From JAVBLT01 sp031553315 (GTDB lineage: Bacteria > Verrucomicrobiota > Kiritimatiellia > RFP12 > DVOR01): 64,000 nucleotides of DNA. Below the pieces are notes generated by a model. It saw only the letters and a list, made by a program, of their open reading frames with translations, had not been told where the DNA came from and did no database searches. The stretch lies in assembly GCA_031553315.1 (NCBI GenBank), contig JAVBLT010000005.1:33076-97075 (forward strand), written 5' to 3'. How positions within the stretch are numbered: the stretch's first letter is position 1; each line of letters begins with the position of its first letter. Positions 17,847 through 27,301 of the stretch are shown piece by piece. The position numbers were made by a program, and so were the translations under genes.

Positions 17847-18977
17847 ATGCAATCAAAAAACCTCCTTCTTCAAATCAGCCTCAGCCAAAGCACCAACACC
17901 CGGCAGCTCGTTGCACCCTCAATACTCACCCTCACCGCCCTCCACTTCCTCACCCAAGCCGCCTTCGGAGTTTCCCAGGAAAAAAACAACCAACTTCAGG
18001 AAAACTTCATCGTCCGCATGGGAAAAGGCATCGGCCTCCTCACCGGTGAAACCACCCTCGCCCAGCTCAAACTCAAAAAAGACATCCCCCTCTTTTACCT
18101 CGCCCCCAGCCTCGGCACCGACATCGTCATCACCCTCCTCGAACCCGATATCGCCGCCCCCTTCCTCACCTGCCCCCACACCAGCGGAATCGACATCATC
18201 GATGATGAAAAAGAGCTCCCCGAAGATATTGAACGCATCCTCCGCGGCCGCAAAACCGCCCGCCGCGCCGCCCTCGTCACCCGCCTCGGCGGCGAAGAAC
18301 ACGCCCTCTCCCTTCTTCACACCCCCACCATCGAAGAAGTCAACACCCGCATTAAAAACGTCCTCGTAATCCACCAGCTTCCCCAAGCCCCCCCCCCCGC
18401 CCAAAAAGCACCCTCCGGCGACATCCCCAACCTCGAAATCCGCATCACCCTTGCCGACACCCCCATCAGCCGCACCCTCATCCTCCCCTCCAACCTCCCC
18501 CTTCCCCAAGTCCACCTCGCCATCCAAACCGCCTTCGGCTGGTTCAACTACCACCTCCACCAATTCGAGAAAACCGGCAACATCTACACCCTAGACAGCG
18601 ACTTCCCCGAAGACCTCGATGAAAAAGACCACACCCTCGCCCACCTCCTCCCCCGCAAAGGTTCCAGTTGCACCTACACCTACGATTTCGGCGACGACTG
18701 GATCCACACCCTCCACGTGATCGACAGCAACAGCCCCCATCCCCCCTTCACCTGCACCGCCTCCACCGCCGCCAACCCCATTGAAGACGCCGGCGGCATC
18801 GACGGCCTCCTCCACCTTCACGACGTCCTCAGCGACCCCACCCACGAAGAATACCCCGCCGCCCGCCACTGGCTCAAACAAGCCTTCAACCTCACCCCCG
18901 CCAAATTTTTCCATCAACCCACCCCCCTCGAAATCACCCGCAAGCTCCGCAAACTCGCCCCCAAAAAACGCAAATGA
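17847..18977 (+). CDS. Plasmid pRiA4b ORF-3-like domain protein
   Basis: The C-terminal part of this 376-residue protein (about 190-350) matches the pRiA4b ORF-3/IS1096 passenger family. It shows the pattern I-T-L-x-D-T-P, A-I-Q-T-A-F-G-W-x-x-x-H-L-H-Q-F, Y-T-Y-D-F-G-D-D-W-x-H, and G-G-I-D-G near the end. The biochemical role of this family is not known. The first 190 residues are not recognised. It shares the C-ending codon bias of the upstream GH3 gene and overlaps the flippase ATG (ATGA), placing it at the left edge of the polysaccharide island. Family members often travel with mobile DNA, but no transposase is nearby. Confidence 0.7.
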   Translation: MQSKNLLLQISLSQSTNTRQLVAPSILTLTALHFLTQAAFGVSQEKNNQLQENFIVRMGKGIGLLTGETTLAQLKLKKDIPLFYLAPSLGTDIVITLLEPDIAAPFLTCPHTSGIDIIDDEKELPEDIERILRGRKTARRAALVTRLGGEEHALSLLHTPTIEEVNTRIKNVLVIHQLPQAPPPAQKAPSGDIPNLEIRITLADTPISRTLILPSNLPLPQVHLAIQTAFGWFNYHLHQFEKTGNIYTLDSDFPEDLDEKDHTLAHLLPRKGSSCTYTYDFGDDWIHTLHVIDSNSPHPPFTCTASTAANPIEDAGGIDGLLHLHDVLSDPTHEEYPAARHWLKQAFNLTPAKFFHQPTPLEITRKLRKLAPKKRK

Positions 18978-21727
18978 CCCCCACCCAACGCATCATCCTC
19001 AACACCGCCGTCAGCTACGGCCGATCCCTCTTTGCCATGGCCCTTGGTCTATTCAGTAGCCGTTGGGTCCTCGAAGCCCTCGGCCAGGATGATTTCGGCC
19101 TCTTCAGCCTCGTCGGCTCCGTTATCGTCTTCATCACCTTCCTCAACGGCGTCATGTCCAGCAGCGTCAGTCGCCACTACGCCTACGCCATCGGCCAATC
19201 CACCCATTATGAAACCCGGCAGCAAAAGGTCGATGCCGTTAAAAAATGGTTCAACACCGCCCTCAGTATCCACCTCATTCTTCCCGCCCTCCTCATCCTC
19301 ATCGGCTACCCCATCGGCGCGTGGTGCATTCAGCACTACTTCGTCATTGACGCCGCCCGTATCAACGCCTGCCTGTGGGTCTTCCGCTTCTCCCTCATTG
19401 CCGCCTACATCAGCATGGCCTCCGTTCCCTTCATTGCCCTCTACACCGCCAAGCAGCTCATCGCCGAACTCTCCATCGTCGGCTTTTTTTCCGCCCTCCT
19501 CACCTTCGGCTGTGCCTATTCCCTCCTTCATGTTTCCAGCGATCGCCTTATTGCTTATGCCTTTTACATGATGGCGATTTCTGCCGGTATCCCCCTCATT
19601 CAATGCCTTCGCGCCCGCCTCGCCTTTCCCGAATGCCGCCTTGATTTTTCCCATTGGTTTGATCGCAAACGCTTCTCTCAGCTCACCTCCTTCGCCGGCT
19701 GGCAACTCTTCGGCGGAATTGGATCTATTTTGCGTAATCAAGGTTCTGCTATTTTGTTGAATCGGTATTTTGGAACAAAAGTCAATGCCGCCTATGGAAT
19801 TTCAAGTGCGATAATGGGCCAGACTCAAACCCTTTCCTCATCCTTGATTGGGGCCTTCACCCCCGCATTGACCGTCATTGAAGGATCGGGCAATCGTGAA
19901 CATATGATTGATATGGCCTTTCGAATGTGCAAATTTGGAGTGTTTCTTATTTTAGTTTTTGCCATTCCATTAATGTTGGAAATTAATGAAGTTCTTCGTC
20001 TTTGGTTGAAAACACCACCTTTTTATACTGCTGAGTTATGCCTATGTATGATTATTGTGCTTGTGTTTGACAAGGCAACAATCGGACACATGACGGCAAT
20101 TACCGCCTGTGGTAAAGTGGCTCTGTACCAAGCATTCCTTGGTACCAATCTGATGTTGACGTTCCCAGTTGCGTGGATGTTTCTTCGGTATAATGTAGGC
20201 GTTCTTGCCATCGGATACGCTTTTTGCCTGATGGCGGGTACGGCTCTCTTTGGGCGACTTTTTTTTGCCAAATATTTAATTGGTATGTCAATAGTTAGAT
20301 GGGGTCGAACAGTGTTTTTCCCACTTGTTTTTGTTGGTACCCCTGTTTTTCTTTTAGGAGTAGGTGTGAAATATTTTTATCCGCCATCTCCCATACGGGT
20401 TTGTTTTATTTCTTTTATTTGTTTTTCAGTTTTATTATCCCTTGGATGGTTTTTTGTATTGGATAAAAAGGAACGTATTTTTTTTATTTCAAATTTAACC
20501 CGACTTAGGCGGAAAAAAACAGAATTTGATTGTATGAAGCCAATTTTGCCCGACAATGAAACATGTTGTGGATGTTCCGTCTGCGTGGCGGTCTGTCCTA
20601 CTCAGGCAATTTCGATGTTACCCGATGTAGAAGGCTTTTTACAACCAATTGTCGAAGAAAATAAGTGTGTGTTGTGTCATCTTTGTGAAACTACATGCCC
20701 AGTGCTTGGTACGCATATATCGAGTGAATTTGTCAGGGGAGGGGGGCATCTCGTGAAAGCAAAGGATGATACTCTCCGCCTCCAAAGTTCATCGGGAGGT
20801 GTTTTTTCGCTGTTGGCGCGCAATATTTTGGAACAAGAAGGTGTGGTTTACGGTGCTGGGTGGGAGCGATCGACCATGCGTGTTGTCCATGCAAGAGCAA
20901 CCAATGAAGATCAACTTTCCGCTTTGCGCGGATCAAAATATGTTCAAAGTGATGTTGGCGAGGCCTACACTTCCGTAAAAAAAGATTTGGATGCAGGGCT
21001 ACACGTTCTTTTTTCGGGGTGCCCGTGCCAGATAGCCGGCTTACGTACTTTTTTAAAAAAGCAATATAAGAATTTGTTGCTGGTTGATTTTATTTGCCAC
21101 GGGGTTGCCTCACCTGGTATTTTTGCTCTCTTTTTAAAATCGCTTTCTAAAGAGAAAAAAATCAGTGATTTTATTTTCCGTTACAAGCCGAAGGCTTGGA
21201 AATCTTTTCATACATTGATTCGATTTGGAGATGGCTCTTCATCCCTTTCTCCTTGGACTTCAACATTGTTCGGCAGGGGATGGGCTTGTGGATGGTTTAT
21301 TCGAAGAAGTTGTTTCCAGTGCCAGGTAAAAGGGTTCAGCAGTGGAGCCGATCTTACGTTGTCTGATGCTTGGGGCATTGAACATTTCGCCAAAGATTTT
21401 GAAGATGAAAAAGGTATTTCATGTGTGTATGCTTTGAATTCCCACGGAACTAATTTTCTTGAGAAAATTCTCAAAAACACCTCTTCCATTTGTGTTCCAT
21501 TTGAAAAAGCGGTTTCATTTCAACCCTCCGCATTTCATTCAAAACAGAGCGATCCGGTCTGTGGGTTTTCTTGGAAGAAACGCAATCGCCTCAGAAAAAA
21601 AATGCTTGAAGGGCAAGTTACACTGGATCAAACAATGACGGTTTTAGTGCATCGCTCGGTTTTTGATAAACTGAAAACCCGCCTTTATCGTTTTTGGGGA
21701 ATGGCGGTAAAAAAAGGAAAAATGTGA
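18974..21727 (+). CDS. Polysaccharide flippase fused to a 4Fe-4S F420-reductase beta-like domain
   Basis: Residues 1 to about 510 form a Wzx/MATE-type flippase with some 12-14 membrane segments, which would turn lipid-linked repeat units across the inner membrane. Residues 521-917 form a CoF420 hydrogenase/dehydrogenase beta-subunit family protein. It opens with two ferredoxin-type clusters (C-C-G-C-S-V-C-V-A-V-C-P, then C-V-L-C-H-L-C-E-T-T-C-P). In other capsule loci this family is a separate gene next to a pyruvyl transferase, as here. No stop separates the parts. An in-frame ATG at 20534 could restart translation, but it has no good ribosome site. GC content drops abruptly near base 19720, inside the flippase part. 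Confidence 0.8.
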   Translation: MTPTQRIILNTAVSYGRSLFAMALGLFSSRWVLEALGQDDFGLFSLVGSVIVFITFLNGVMSSSVSRHYAYAIGQSTHYETRQQKVDAVKKWFNTALSIHLILPALLILIGYPIGAWCIQHYFVIDAARINACLWVFRFSLIAAYISMASVPFIALYTAKQLIAELSIVGFFSALLTFGCAYSLLHVSSDRLIAYAFYMMAISAGIPLIQCLRARLAFPECRLDFSHWFDRKRFSQLTSFAGWQLFGGIGSILRNQGSAILLNRYFGTKVNAAYGISSAIMGQTQTLSSSLIGAFTPALTVIEGSGNREHMIDMAFRMCKFGVFLILVFAIPLMLEINEVLRLWLKTPPFYTAELCLCMIIVLVFDKATIGHMTAITACGKVALYQAFLGTNLMLTFPVAWMFLRYNVGVLAIGYAFCLMAGTALFGRLFFAKYLIGMSIVRWGRTVFFPLVFVGTPVFLLGVGVKYFYPPSPIRVCFISFICFSVLLSLGWFFVLDKKERIFFISNLTRLRRKKTEFDCMKPILPDNETCCGCSVCVAVCPTQAISMLPDVEGFLQPIVEENKCVLCHLCETTCPVLGTHISSEFVRGGGHLVKAKDDTLRLQSSSGGVFSLLARNILEQEGVVYGAGWERSTMRVVHARATNEDQLSALRGSKYVQSDVGEAYTSVKKDLDAGLHVLFSGCPCQIAGLRTFLKKQYKNLLLVDFICHGVASPGIFALFLKSLSKEKKISDFIFRYKPKAWKSFHTLIRFGDGSSSLSPWTSTLFGRGWACGWFIRRSCFQCQVKGFSSGADLTLSDAWGIEHFAKDFEDEKGISCVYALNSHGTNFLEKILKNTSSICVPFEKAVSFQPSAFHSKQSDPVCGFSWKKRNRLRKKMLEGQVTLDQTMTVLVHRSVFDKLKTRLYRFWGMAVKKGKM

Positions 21728-22851
21728 AAGTTGGAATTATTACAACCCATCGGGCCAACAACTTTGGCGCTCAGTTTCAAGCATTATCGCTTGTTACAAT
21801 GCTCTGTGAATTGGGGCATGAAGCAGAAATCATTGATTGGCGCTTTCCCTACTTTGAATGGCTTTATCACTCCGCGTGGCGGATGTACCGTAATCCTATC
21901 GCTGCGATAAAGTATCTGATTTCGTTTTTACAAAGTCAACGTAGCGTGCGAACTAGTTTTGACCGTTTTAGAGAGCGGATGCCAATGTCGCGTGTGATTT
22001 CGGATCAAGCCGAGTTGACGAAACTTAATGATGTTTACGATGTATTCATCGCAGGAAGTGACCAAATTTGGAATCCTATCAATTCATCAATTGATGGGAA
22101 AAGCTTCGATCGTGCCTGTTTTCTGAATTTTGTGTTTGATGGTAAAAAGAAAAATGCTTATGCTGCAAGTATTGGTGTTGATTCGTTTGATCATCCTGCC
22201 TTGATTGCCGAATATAAGGCATTACTTTCTACTTTTAATCAAATTACTATGCGTGAAAATGCAGGTGCTCTCTGGGTCGGTAAACTTCTTGGATCAACGC
22301 CCGACGTGGTTCTTGATCCCGTGCTTTTGCACGATGCGACCTTTTGGAACACTTATGCCGCGCCAATCGAAACCTCAATTACCGAGCCCTATTTGCTTGT
22401 ATATAATGTGCGGTCAAGTCTTGAACTCAAAGAAATGGCTCGTCAGACCGCACTGAAAAAAAACCTTAAAATTATTGATGTGCATGTGCCTGGCTCGGCG
22501 TCTCTTTCTTTTTTTCGAGATGATGATAAAACATACGTTGGCCCTGAAGAATTTTTGACGCTTATTGCGAATGCTACATGTGTTTTTACTAATTCATTTC
22601 ATGCGACAGCGTTTTCCCTTCTTTTTCATCGAGATCTTTATTTACAAACCACATTGGATAAAAAAAGTACTGCGTCACGTATGACAACGTTACTTGGTTT
22701 GACGGAAGTCGACCAATTTACGCAGGAGTATTTGAAGACTTCGAAGTTTGTAATTCAGCATTTTTATGATGTTGATTGGGAGCGCTCGGATATGTTACTC
22801 TCTGTTGCTAGAAGTGCCTCGCTGAAAATTTTGAAGGGTTTTTTTAAATGA
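21724..22851 (+). CDS. Polysaccharide pyruvyl transferase family protein
   Basis: This 375-residue protein resembles enzymes that add pyruvate ketals to sugars of exopolysaccharides, using phosphoenolpyruvate. It opens with V-G-I-I-T-T-H-R-A-N-N-F-G-A and contains A-G-S-D-Q-I-W-N-P near residue 112, both typical of the family. A-Y-A-A-S-I-G and T-N-S-F-H-A-T-A-F are also present. The GTG at 21724 overlaps the preceding stop (GTGA) and is preferred over an in-frame ATG at 21694. Its place directly after the F420-reductase-like domain matches the usual pairing in capsule loci. Confidence 0.85.
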   Translation: MKVGIITTHRANNFGAQFQALSLVTMLCELGHEAEIIDWRFPYFEWLYHSAWRMYRNPIAAIKYLISFLQSQRSVRTSFDRFRERMPMSRVISDQAELTKLNDVYDVFIAGSDQIWNPINSSIDGKSFDRACFLNFVFDGKKKNAYAASIGVDSFDHPALIAEYKALLSTFNQITMRENAGALWVGKLLGSTPDVVLDPVLLHDATFWNTYAAPIETSITEPYLLVYNVRSSLELKEMARQTALKKNLKIIDVHVPGSASLSFFRDDDKTYVGPEEFLTLIANATCVFTNSFHATAFSLLFHRDLYLQTTLDKKSTASRMTTLLGLTEVDQFTQEYLKTSKFVIQHFYDVDWERSDMLLSVARSASLKILKGFFK

Positions 22852-23975
22852 GAAAAGTTGCCGTTGTATTTGGGACGCGCCCGGAAGCAATTAAGCTTGC
22901 TCCTGTTGTTTTGGAATTGAAAAAGTATAAAGATGTGTCGGTTTCGATTTGTGTGACTGGTCAGCATCGGGAAATGCTGGATCAAGTCTTGGCCGTGTTT
23001 GAAATTGTGCCGGATGTTGACCTGAAACTGATGCGCCCGAATCAAACATTGACGGAGTTGACATCGCGTATGATTGACGCACTTGGTCGTTACTTAACTG
23101 AAATTAAACCCGATGTTGTTGTCGTCCAAGGAGACACGACAACGGTTTTCTGTGCCTCTCTTGCCGCGTTTTATCATAAAATACCTATTGCCCATGTTGA
23201 AGCCGGTTTGCGTACCTACGATTTGCTTTCACCTTGGCCGGAAGAAGCCAACCGGGTGTTGACGACCCGATTGGCCAAATGGCATTTTGCGCCCACCGAA
23301 ACCAATCGTCAAAATCTGCTTCGTGAAGGCGTGGATAATGCATTTATTACAGTTACAGGAAATACGGTTATTGATGCATTGATGGTGGCTCGTTCAAAAG
23401 TGATTGTTCAACCTCCGCCCATTCAAGGGTTGCACGGAAACAGTTTAGCCGCTTTTGGCAAACAACGCATGGTGTTGATTACCGGGCATCGACGTGAAAA
23501 TTTTGGAACGGGATTCGAACATATTTGCCGTGCCGTTTATCGGCTTGCAGTTGCTTTTCCTGATGTGCATTTCGTGTATCCTGTGCATTTGAACCCTAAT
23601 GTTCGCGAGCCGGTGCTTCGTATTCTTTCTGCAGGTGAAAGTCGCTCTGCAAATATTCATTTGGTTGAACCGCAGCCGTATTTGTCTTTTGTGGCGCTCA
23701 TGAATCGTTCCTGCCTGATCCTAACCGATTCAGGTGGCGTTCAGGAGGAAGCGCCCAGCCTAGGCATTCCCGTTTTGGTCATGCGCGATACTACCGAGCG
23801 CCCTGAAGCGATCATGGCCGGAACGGTTAAGTTGGTCGGCACAGATGAAGAGACCATTTTCAATGAGGCTGCTCTCCTGTTAACCAATGAAGAGATTCGG
23901 AAAAAGGCCACAAAAATTCGCAACCCTTATGGTGATGGCCACGCCGCCGAGCGAATTGTTTCGATTTTGAGGTGA
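22848..23975 (+). CDS. wecB: UDP-N-acetylglucosamine 2-epimerase (non-hydrolysing)
   Basis: Interconverts UDP-GlcNAc and UDP-ManNAc, supplying ManNAc-type sugars for the polysaccharide. Family motifs are present throughout the 375 residues: G-T-R-P-E-A-I-K-L-A-P, T-G-Q-H-R-E-M-L, V-Q-G-D-T-T-T, H-V-E-A-G-L-R-T, G-H-R-R-E-N-F-G, and T-D-S-G-G-V-Q-E-E-A-P. Length is typical. The ATG overlaps the upstream stop (ATGA). No UDP-ManNAc dehydrogenase (wecC) is found in the locus, so the product is probably used as ManNAc or oxidised by an enzyme encoded elsewhere. Confidence 0.93.
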   Translation: MRKVAVVFGTRPEAIKLAPVVLELKKYKDVSVSICVTGQHREMLDQVLAVFEIVPDVDLKLMRPNQTLTELTSRMIDALGRYLTEIKPDVVVVQGDTTTVFCASLAAFYHKIPIAHVEAGLRTYDLLSPWPEEANRVLTTRLAKWHFAPTETNRQNLLREGVDNAFITVTGNTVIDALMVARSKVIVQPPPIQGLHGNSLAAFGKQRMVLITGHRRENFGTGFEHICRAVYRLAVAFPDVHFVYPVHLNPNVREPVLRILSAGESRSANIHLVEPQPYLSFVALMNRSCLILTDSGGVQEEAPSLGIPVLVMRDTTERPEAIMAGTVKLVGTDEETIFNEAALLLTNEEIRKKATKIRNPYGDGHAAERIVSILR

Positions 23976-23978
23976 GTA

Positions 23979-25085
23979 ATGCGCATCCTTTTTTTATCAC
24001 GAAAAAACATTTTTTCCTGCAAAACCGGTGATGCGGCACAAACGAAAAATACAAAACAAGCTCTTGTTAAGTTGGGATGCGAGGTGGTGCATCTGCGTGT
24101 TGGATTTGATAATCGGGTTATTGATGAAGGGGGAGAAGATGTAACGAGTTCATTTGAAAATATCTGTTCCAAAGTTGATGTTATTCATGAAATTGCTTTT
24201 TCTCCGTTATTGCATAAGAAGGTTGAAAAAGTAATTCAACACCGTCCGTGTGCGCTTTCATCGATTTATTGGAGTGATTGGCGGCGTCATCTCATTGCGT
24301 GGCGCAATGCACAGGGTGTGGCGAATCGGGTTCACGCAACGCTTCGATCCATTCGTGCAAGTTCAGGAATGCTGATGGATTACCGGGTGGGATGCGATGT
24401 GGTTTTGCCGAATTCCGATATGGAAGGCGAATGTGTTCGGCGGCATTTTAAGTTAAAACGGGAAGCGAGTATTATTCCTGTTCCCAACGCAATCGAACAT
24501 GACTTATTTCTAGAAAAAGTACTTCCTTTTCCGGAAGGAGTCCCATTTTCGGATTATATAGTTTGCCCTGCGTTTTTTGCGACGAGAAAAAATCAACTCG
24601 GACTTATTCGGGCATTGAAAAAATCTGACATTCCCATTGTTTTTATTGGAGATGGAGTTGATGATTATTATGAGGCCTGTCGACGAGAAGCCACGAAAAA
24701 AATGATTTTTTTGGGGCATGTGGATAACCGATCAGAGCGCTATTGGGCTCTTTTGCAACATGCCCGTTGCGCCTGCCTTGCTTCTGATTGTGAAACGCCT
24801 GGAATCGCCTTAATTGAGGCAGCCGCGATGGGAGCGCGGCCTATTGTAACTCGTTTTGGCGGCACACCAGAATATTACTCCTTTGATGGTGTTTATTTTG
24901 ATCCAGTTTTTGAATATCAAATTCAAAATGCTGTACGGTGTGGATGGGAGCGTGGGCGTTTATCATCGGAGGCGAGTTCCCGATTTCGGATGTTTACTTG
25001 GAATGATGTCGCACAAAAGACCCTTTTTGCCTATACGCAGGCTAGGCGCATTCACCAGATAGATGCACATAGGGCTTTCTCGTAA
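23979..25085 (+). CDS. Glycosyltransferase family 4-like protein
   Basis: A GT-B fold glycosyltransferase of 368 residues. The C-terminal half has the expected nucleotide-sugar motifs: P-N-A-I-E-H-D before the second domain, F-I-G-D-G-V, F-L-G-H-V-D, and a C-E-T-P-G-I-A-L-I-E-A-A-A-M-G segment corresponding to the E-x7-E motif near residues 270-280. The N-terminal domain is divergent, as is usual, so donor and acceptor cannot be predicted. It lies three bases after wecB, and a 90-base spacer with no gene follows before the polymerase. Confidence 0.8.
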   Translation: MRILFLSRKNIFSCKTGDAAQTKNTKQALVKLGCEVVHLRVGFDNRVIDEGGEDVTSSFENICSKVDVIHEIAFSPLLHKKVEKVIQHRPCALSSIYWSDWRRHLIAWRNAQGVANRVHATLRSIRASSGMLMDYRVGCDVVLPNSDMEGECVRRHFKLKREASIIPVPNAIEHDLFLEKVLPFPEGVPFSDYIVCPAFFATRKNQLGLIRALKKSDIPIVFIGDGVDDYYEACRREATKKMIFLGHVDNRSERYWALLQHARCACLASDCETPGIALIEAAAMGARPIVTRFGGTPEYYSFDGVYFDPVFEYQIQNAVRCGWERGRLSSEASSRFRMFTWNDVAQKTLFAYTQARRIHQIDAHRAFS

Positions 25086-25175
25086 ATGACTTTCCATGTG
25101 ATGTTGATTAATTTTGAAAAATACATGAAGAACTCTGGGTATGCATGTGTATCTTGGGTATGATAGGTGGTTTTC

Positions 25176-26450
25176 ATGAGTAAAAGTAAAGCTCTGTTAT
25201 TTTTTTCATTTTTAACCGGAATCGGTTCACTTCTTTATGTTAAAACTCCTATTGGTCATATTACGATGTTGGAGTTTTTGACTTACCTTGTTGGACCTGT
25301 TTTGTTTATTAAAGAATTTAAATCGTATTCAAAAATTCAAAATAGACTTTTTTTTCTTTGTTTTCTGTGGATGTTGGGATGTGCGTATTCCAATCTTTGG
25401 CGTGGAGAAGACTTTTTTCTTGGTTTTAAGGCCGTGATGATTATTTTTGGGATGGGATGTTTGCTGGCTTTTTTCTTTTGGATGGTTAAAAGCGATTATC
25501 GAACGGTCCTGTGGTTTATGGTCGGCGGAGGAATCAGTTCTGTAATCGGGCTCTACGCGTTTCAAAATGGTGCGCTATTGGAAATGGCAACAAAAGTGGG
25601 GTACACAGGAGGCTACATAGGGGACTTTCTTGTTGAAAAACAAGTGTATCCCATTTTGGCCGCGTGTTTGTTTTACTCAGTTTTGTTCCCGCTTTTTGCA
25701 CGTGGATGGATACCCTGGTGGGTATGTATAGGCGGGATGTTTTTTTGTTCATTCTTTATTTTGTTTCAAGGTGGATCACGTTCTGGATTCGGAGTTTATT
25801 TTCTATGTGCTTTATTCACGTTTGCGCTTGCCTATATGAAGGGAACCGTTAGAAAGGTCATGAGCCATTCAACGCTTGTCTTTTGCATGGCACCTTTGGT
25901 TTTGCTTGGGGTTTATGTGCTTTATGTCTATTTGGCTGCAAATATGTATTTGGGTGAATATGAGTATCAAAAATATAAAGCTGAAATGGTTGAAAATGAA
26001 AATGCTTCTGTGTTGGGGTCGCGCGATGATTTGATCCGGGCATGGCCTTTTTTGCGTGATCATCCCTTGGTCGGAGCCGGTTCCAGCGCCTATGATCGTT
26101 GGGGGTATATGGTGAAATATATTCATCGTGATACTGTTAGGTTGCCAGCTCATTCGTTTGTTGTGGGGTCATGGGTAAAAGATGGTATTGTGGGCCTTGT
26201 GTTTTGGCTTTATGTACTTGCTGTGATTTTCAATTTCATTCGAAAGCAGTGTTTGTATTTTGACAGATGGAGCCCTTTCCTGCTTTTGAATCGCGTGATG
26301 CTGATTTGGAATGTGTTGTTTTCTCCGTTTAGTGGACGTGGTAACGTGTGTATGGCCATTGCATTTTCCGTTTTGTGTCTAGATCGCAATTTTTTTGATT
26401 TTGTTCGAATGGATGTTAAACAAAATGAGATTGATAAGGGAAGGATATGA
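25176..26450 (+). CDS. O-antigen ligase/polymerase (Wzy-like) membrane protein
   Basis: About 424 residues with 10-12 hydrophobic segments. A large extracytoplasmic loop sits near residues 250-320 and contains R-D-D-L-I-R-A-W-P-F-L-R-D-H-P-L-V-G-A-G, the Wzy_C/O-antigen-ligase signature. The protein would polymerise repeat units or ligate chains in the periplasm. Sequence alone does not separate Wzy from WaaL; its position beside a flippase favours Wzy. The ATG at 25176 has a GGTGG ahead and is preferred over GTG at 25167. Confidence 0.8.
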   Translation: MSKSKALLFFSFLTGIGSLLYVKTPIGHITMLEFLTYLVGPVLFIKEFKSYSKIQNRLFFLCFLWMLGCAYSNLWRGEDFFLGFKAVMIIFGMGCLLAFFFWMVKSDYRTVLWFMVGGGISSVIGLYAFQNGALLEMATKVGYTGGYIGDFLVEKQVYPILAACLFYSVLFPLFARGWIPWWVCIGGMFFCSFFILFQGGSRSGFGVYFLCALFTFALAYMKGTVRKVMSHSTLVFCMAPLVLLGVYVLYVYLAANMYLGEYEYQKYKAEMVENENASVLGSRDDLIRAWPFLRDHPLVGAGSSAYDRWGYMVKYIHRDTVRLPAHSFVVGSWVKDGIVGLVFWLYVLAVIFNFIRKQCLYFDRWSPFLLLNRVMLIWNVLFSPFSGRGNVCMAIAFSVLCLDRNFFDFVRMDVKQNEIDKGRI

Positions 26451-27301
26451 AAAAACCGTTTTTTTCAATTGTTATTGCAAATTTTAATCACGGACAGTTT
26501 TTGGAAACAGCGATAGAATCTCTTCTGAGTCAATCGTGTTCAGATTTTGAACTGATTGTTGTTGACGCCGGAAGCACGGATAACAGTGTCGAAATTATCA
26601 AAAAATATGAAGCCCGGCTTACTTGGTGGTGTTCTGAAAAAGATAAGGGGCAAAGTGATGCTTTCAACAAAGGGTTTGCCCACGCAAGCGGTCGTTTCGG
26701 GTGTTGGCTCAATGCGGATGATTTTATGTTTCCTTCCGCTTTGGAGGCTGTGAAGCGTTATGCTGAGCGTCACCCTGATGTTGCTTGGATTGGCGGGAAT
26801 ACGCTTTTTTTCAATGTGGATTCAAAAATCGAATGGTGCTCGAAAGGATGTACATTTCCCGGTATCTTTGGGAAAACATCGGTTGGTGGCCCTTCCTCTT
26901 TCTTTCTGATTGAGGATTTAAAACGCTTGGGCGGGTTCGATTTGAATTTGCATTACCGGATGGATACGGATTTGTGGTTTAAGATGTGTTGCAGTGGTAT
27001 TGTACTGCACCGTGTGAATCATTATGTTTGGGGGTTCCGCGTTCATGAATCTTCTAAAACGTCGTCGGCATTTTCAAATGTACGGTCTCCTGAAATGCTT
27101 GAAGAATCTCTTCTTTTGCAAAAACGGTATCATTATACAAAAAAAGATATGGTCCGGGCTCATGCAATGGCGAGATGGATTAAACTTTTCTCAGGGATTT
27201 ATCTGAAAGCATGGATCGACACAAAACGTTTCAGGGGATGCGATGTGCGGAACATGAAAGGGAAGTATGAACCTGTTTTTGTTGATGACGGCTTCAATTG
27301 A
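26447..27301 (+). CDS. Glycosyltransferase family 2 (copy A of a paralogous pair)
   Basis: GT-A enzyme of 284 residues. F-S-I-V-I-A-N-F-N-H-G opens the nucleotide-binding fold, V-V-D-A-G-S-T-D follows, and the L-N-A-D-D segment near residue 90 is the DXD metal site. W-W-C-S-E-K-D-K-G-Q-S-D-A and M-D-T-D-L-W are strongly shared with the protein encoded at 32666-33484, so the two genes are paralogues. The ATG overlaps the polymerase stop (ATGA), and its 3' end overlaps the next gene by 35 bases. Donor sugar unknown. Confidence 0.88.
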   Translation: MKKPFFSIVIANFNHGQFLETAIESLLSQSCSDFELIVVDAGSTDNSVEIIKKYEARLTWWCSEKDKGQSDAFNKGFAHASGRFGCWLNADDFMFPSALEAVKRYAERHPDVAWIGGNTLFFNVDSKIEWCSKGCTFPGIFGKTSVGGPSSFFLIEDLKRLGGFDLNLHYRMDTDLWFKMCCSGIVLHRVNHYVWGFRVHESSKTSSAFSNVRSPEMLEESLLLQKRYHYTKKDMVRAHAMARWIKLFSGIYLKAWIDTKRFRGCDVRNMKGKYEPVFVDDGFN

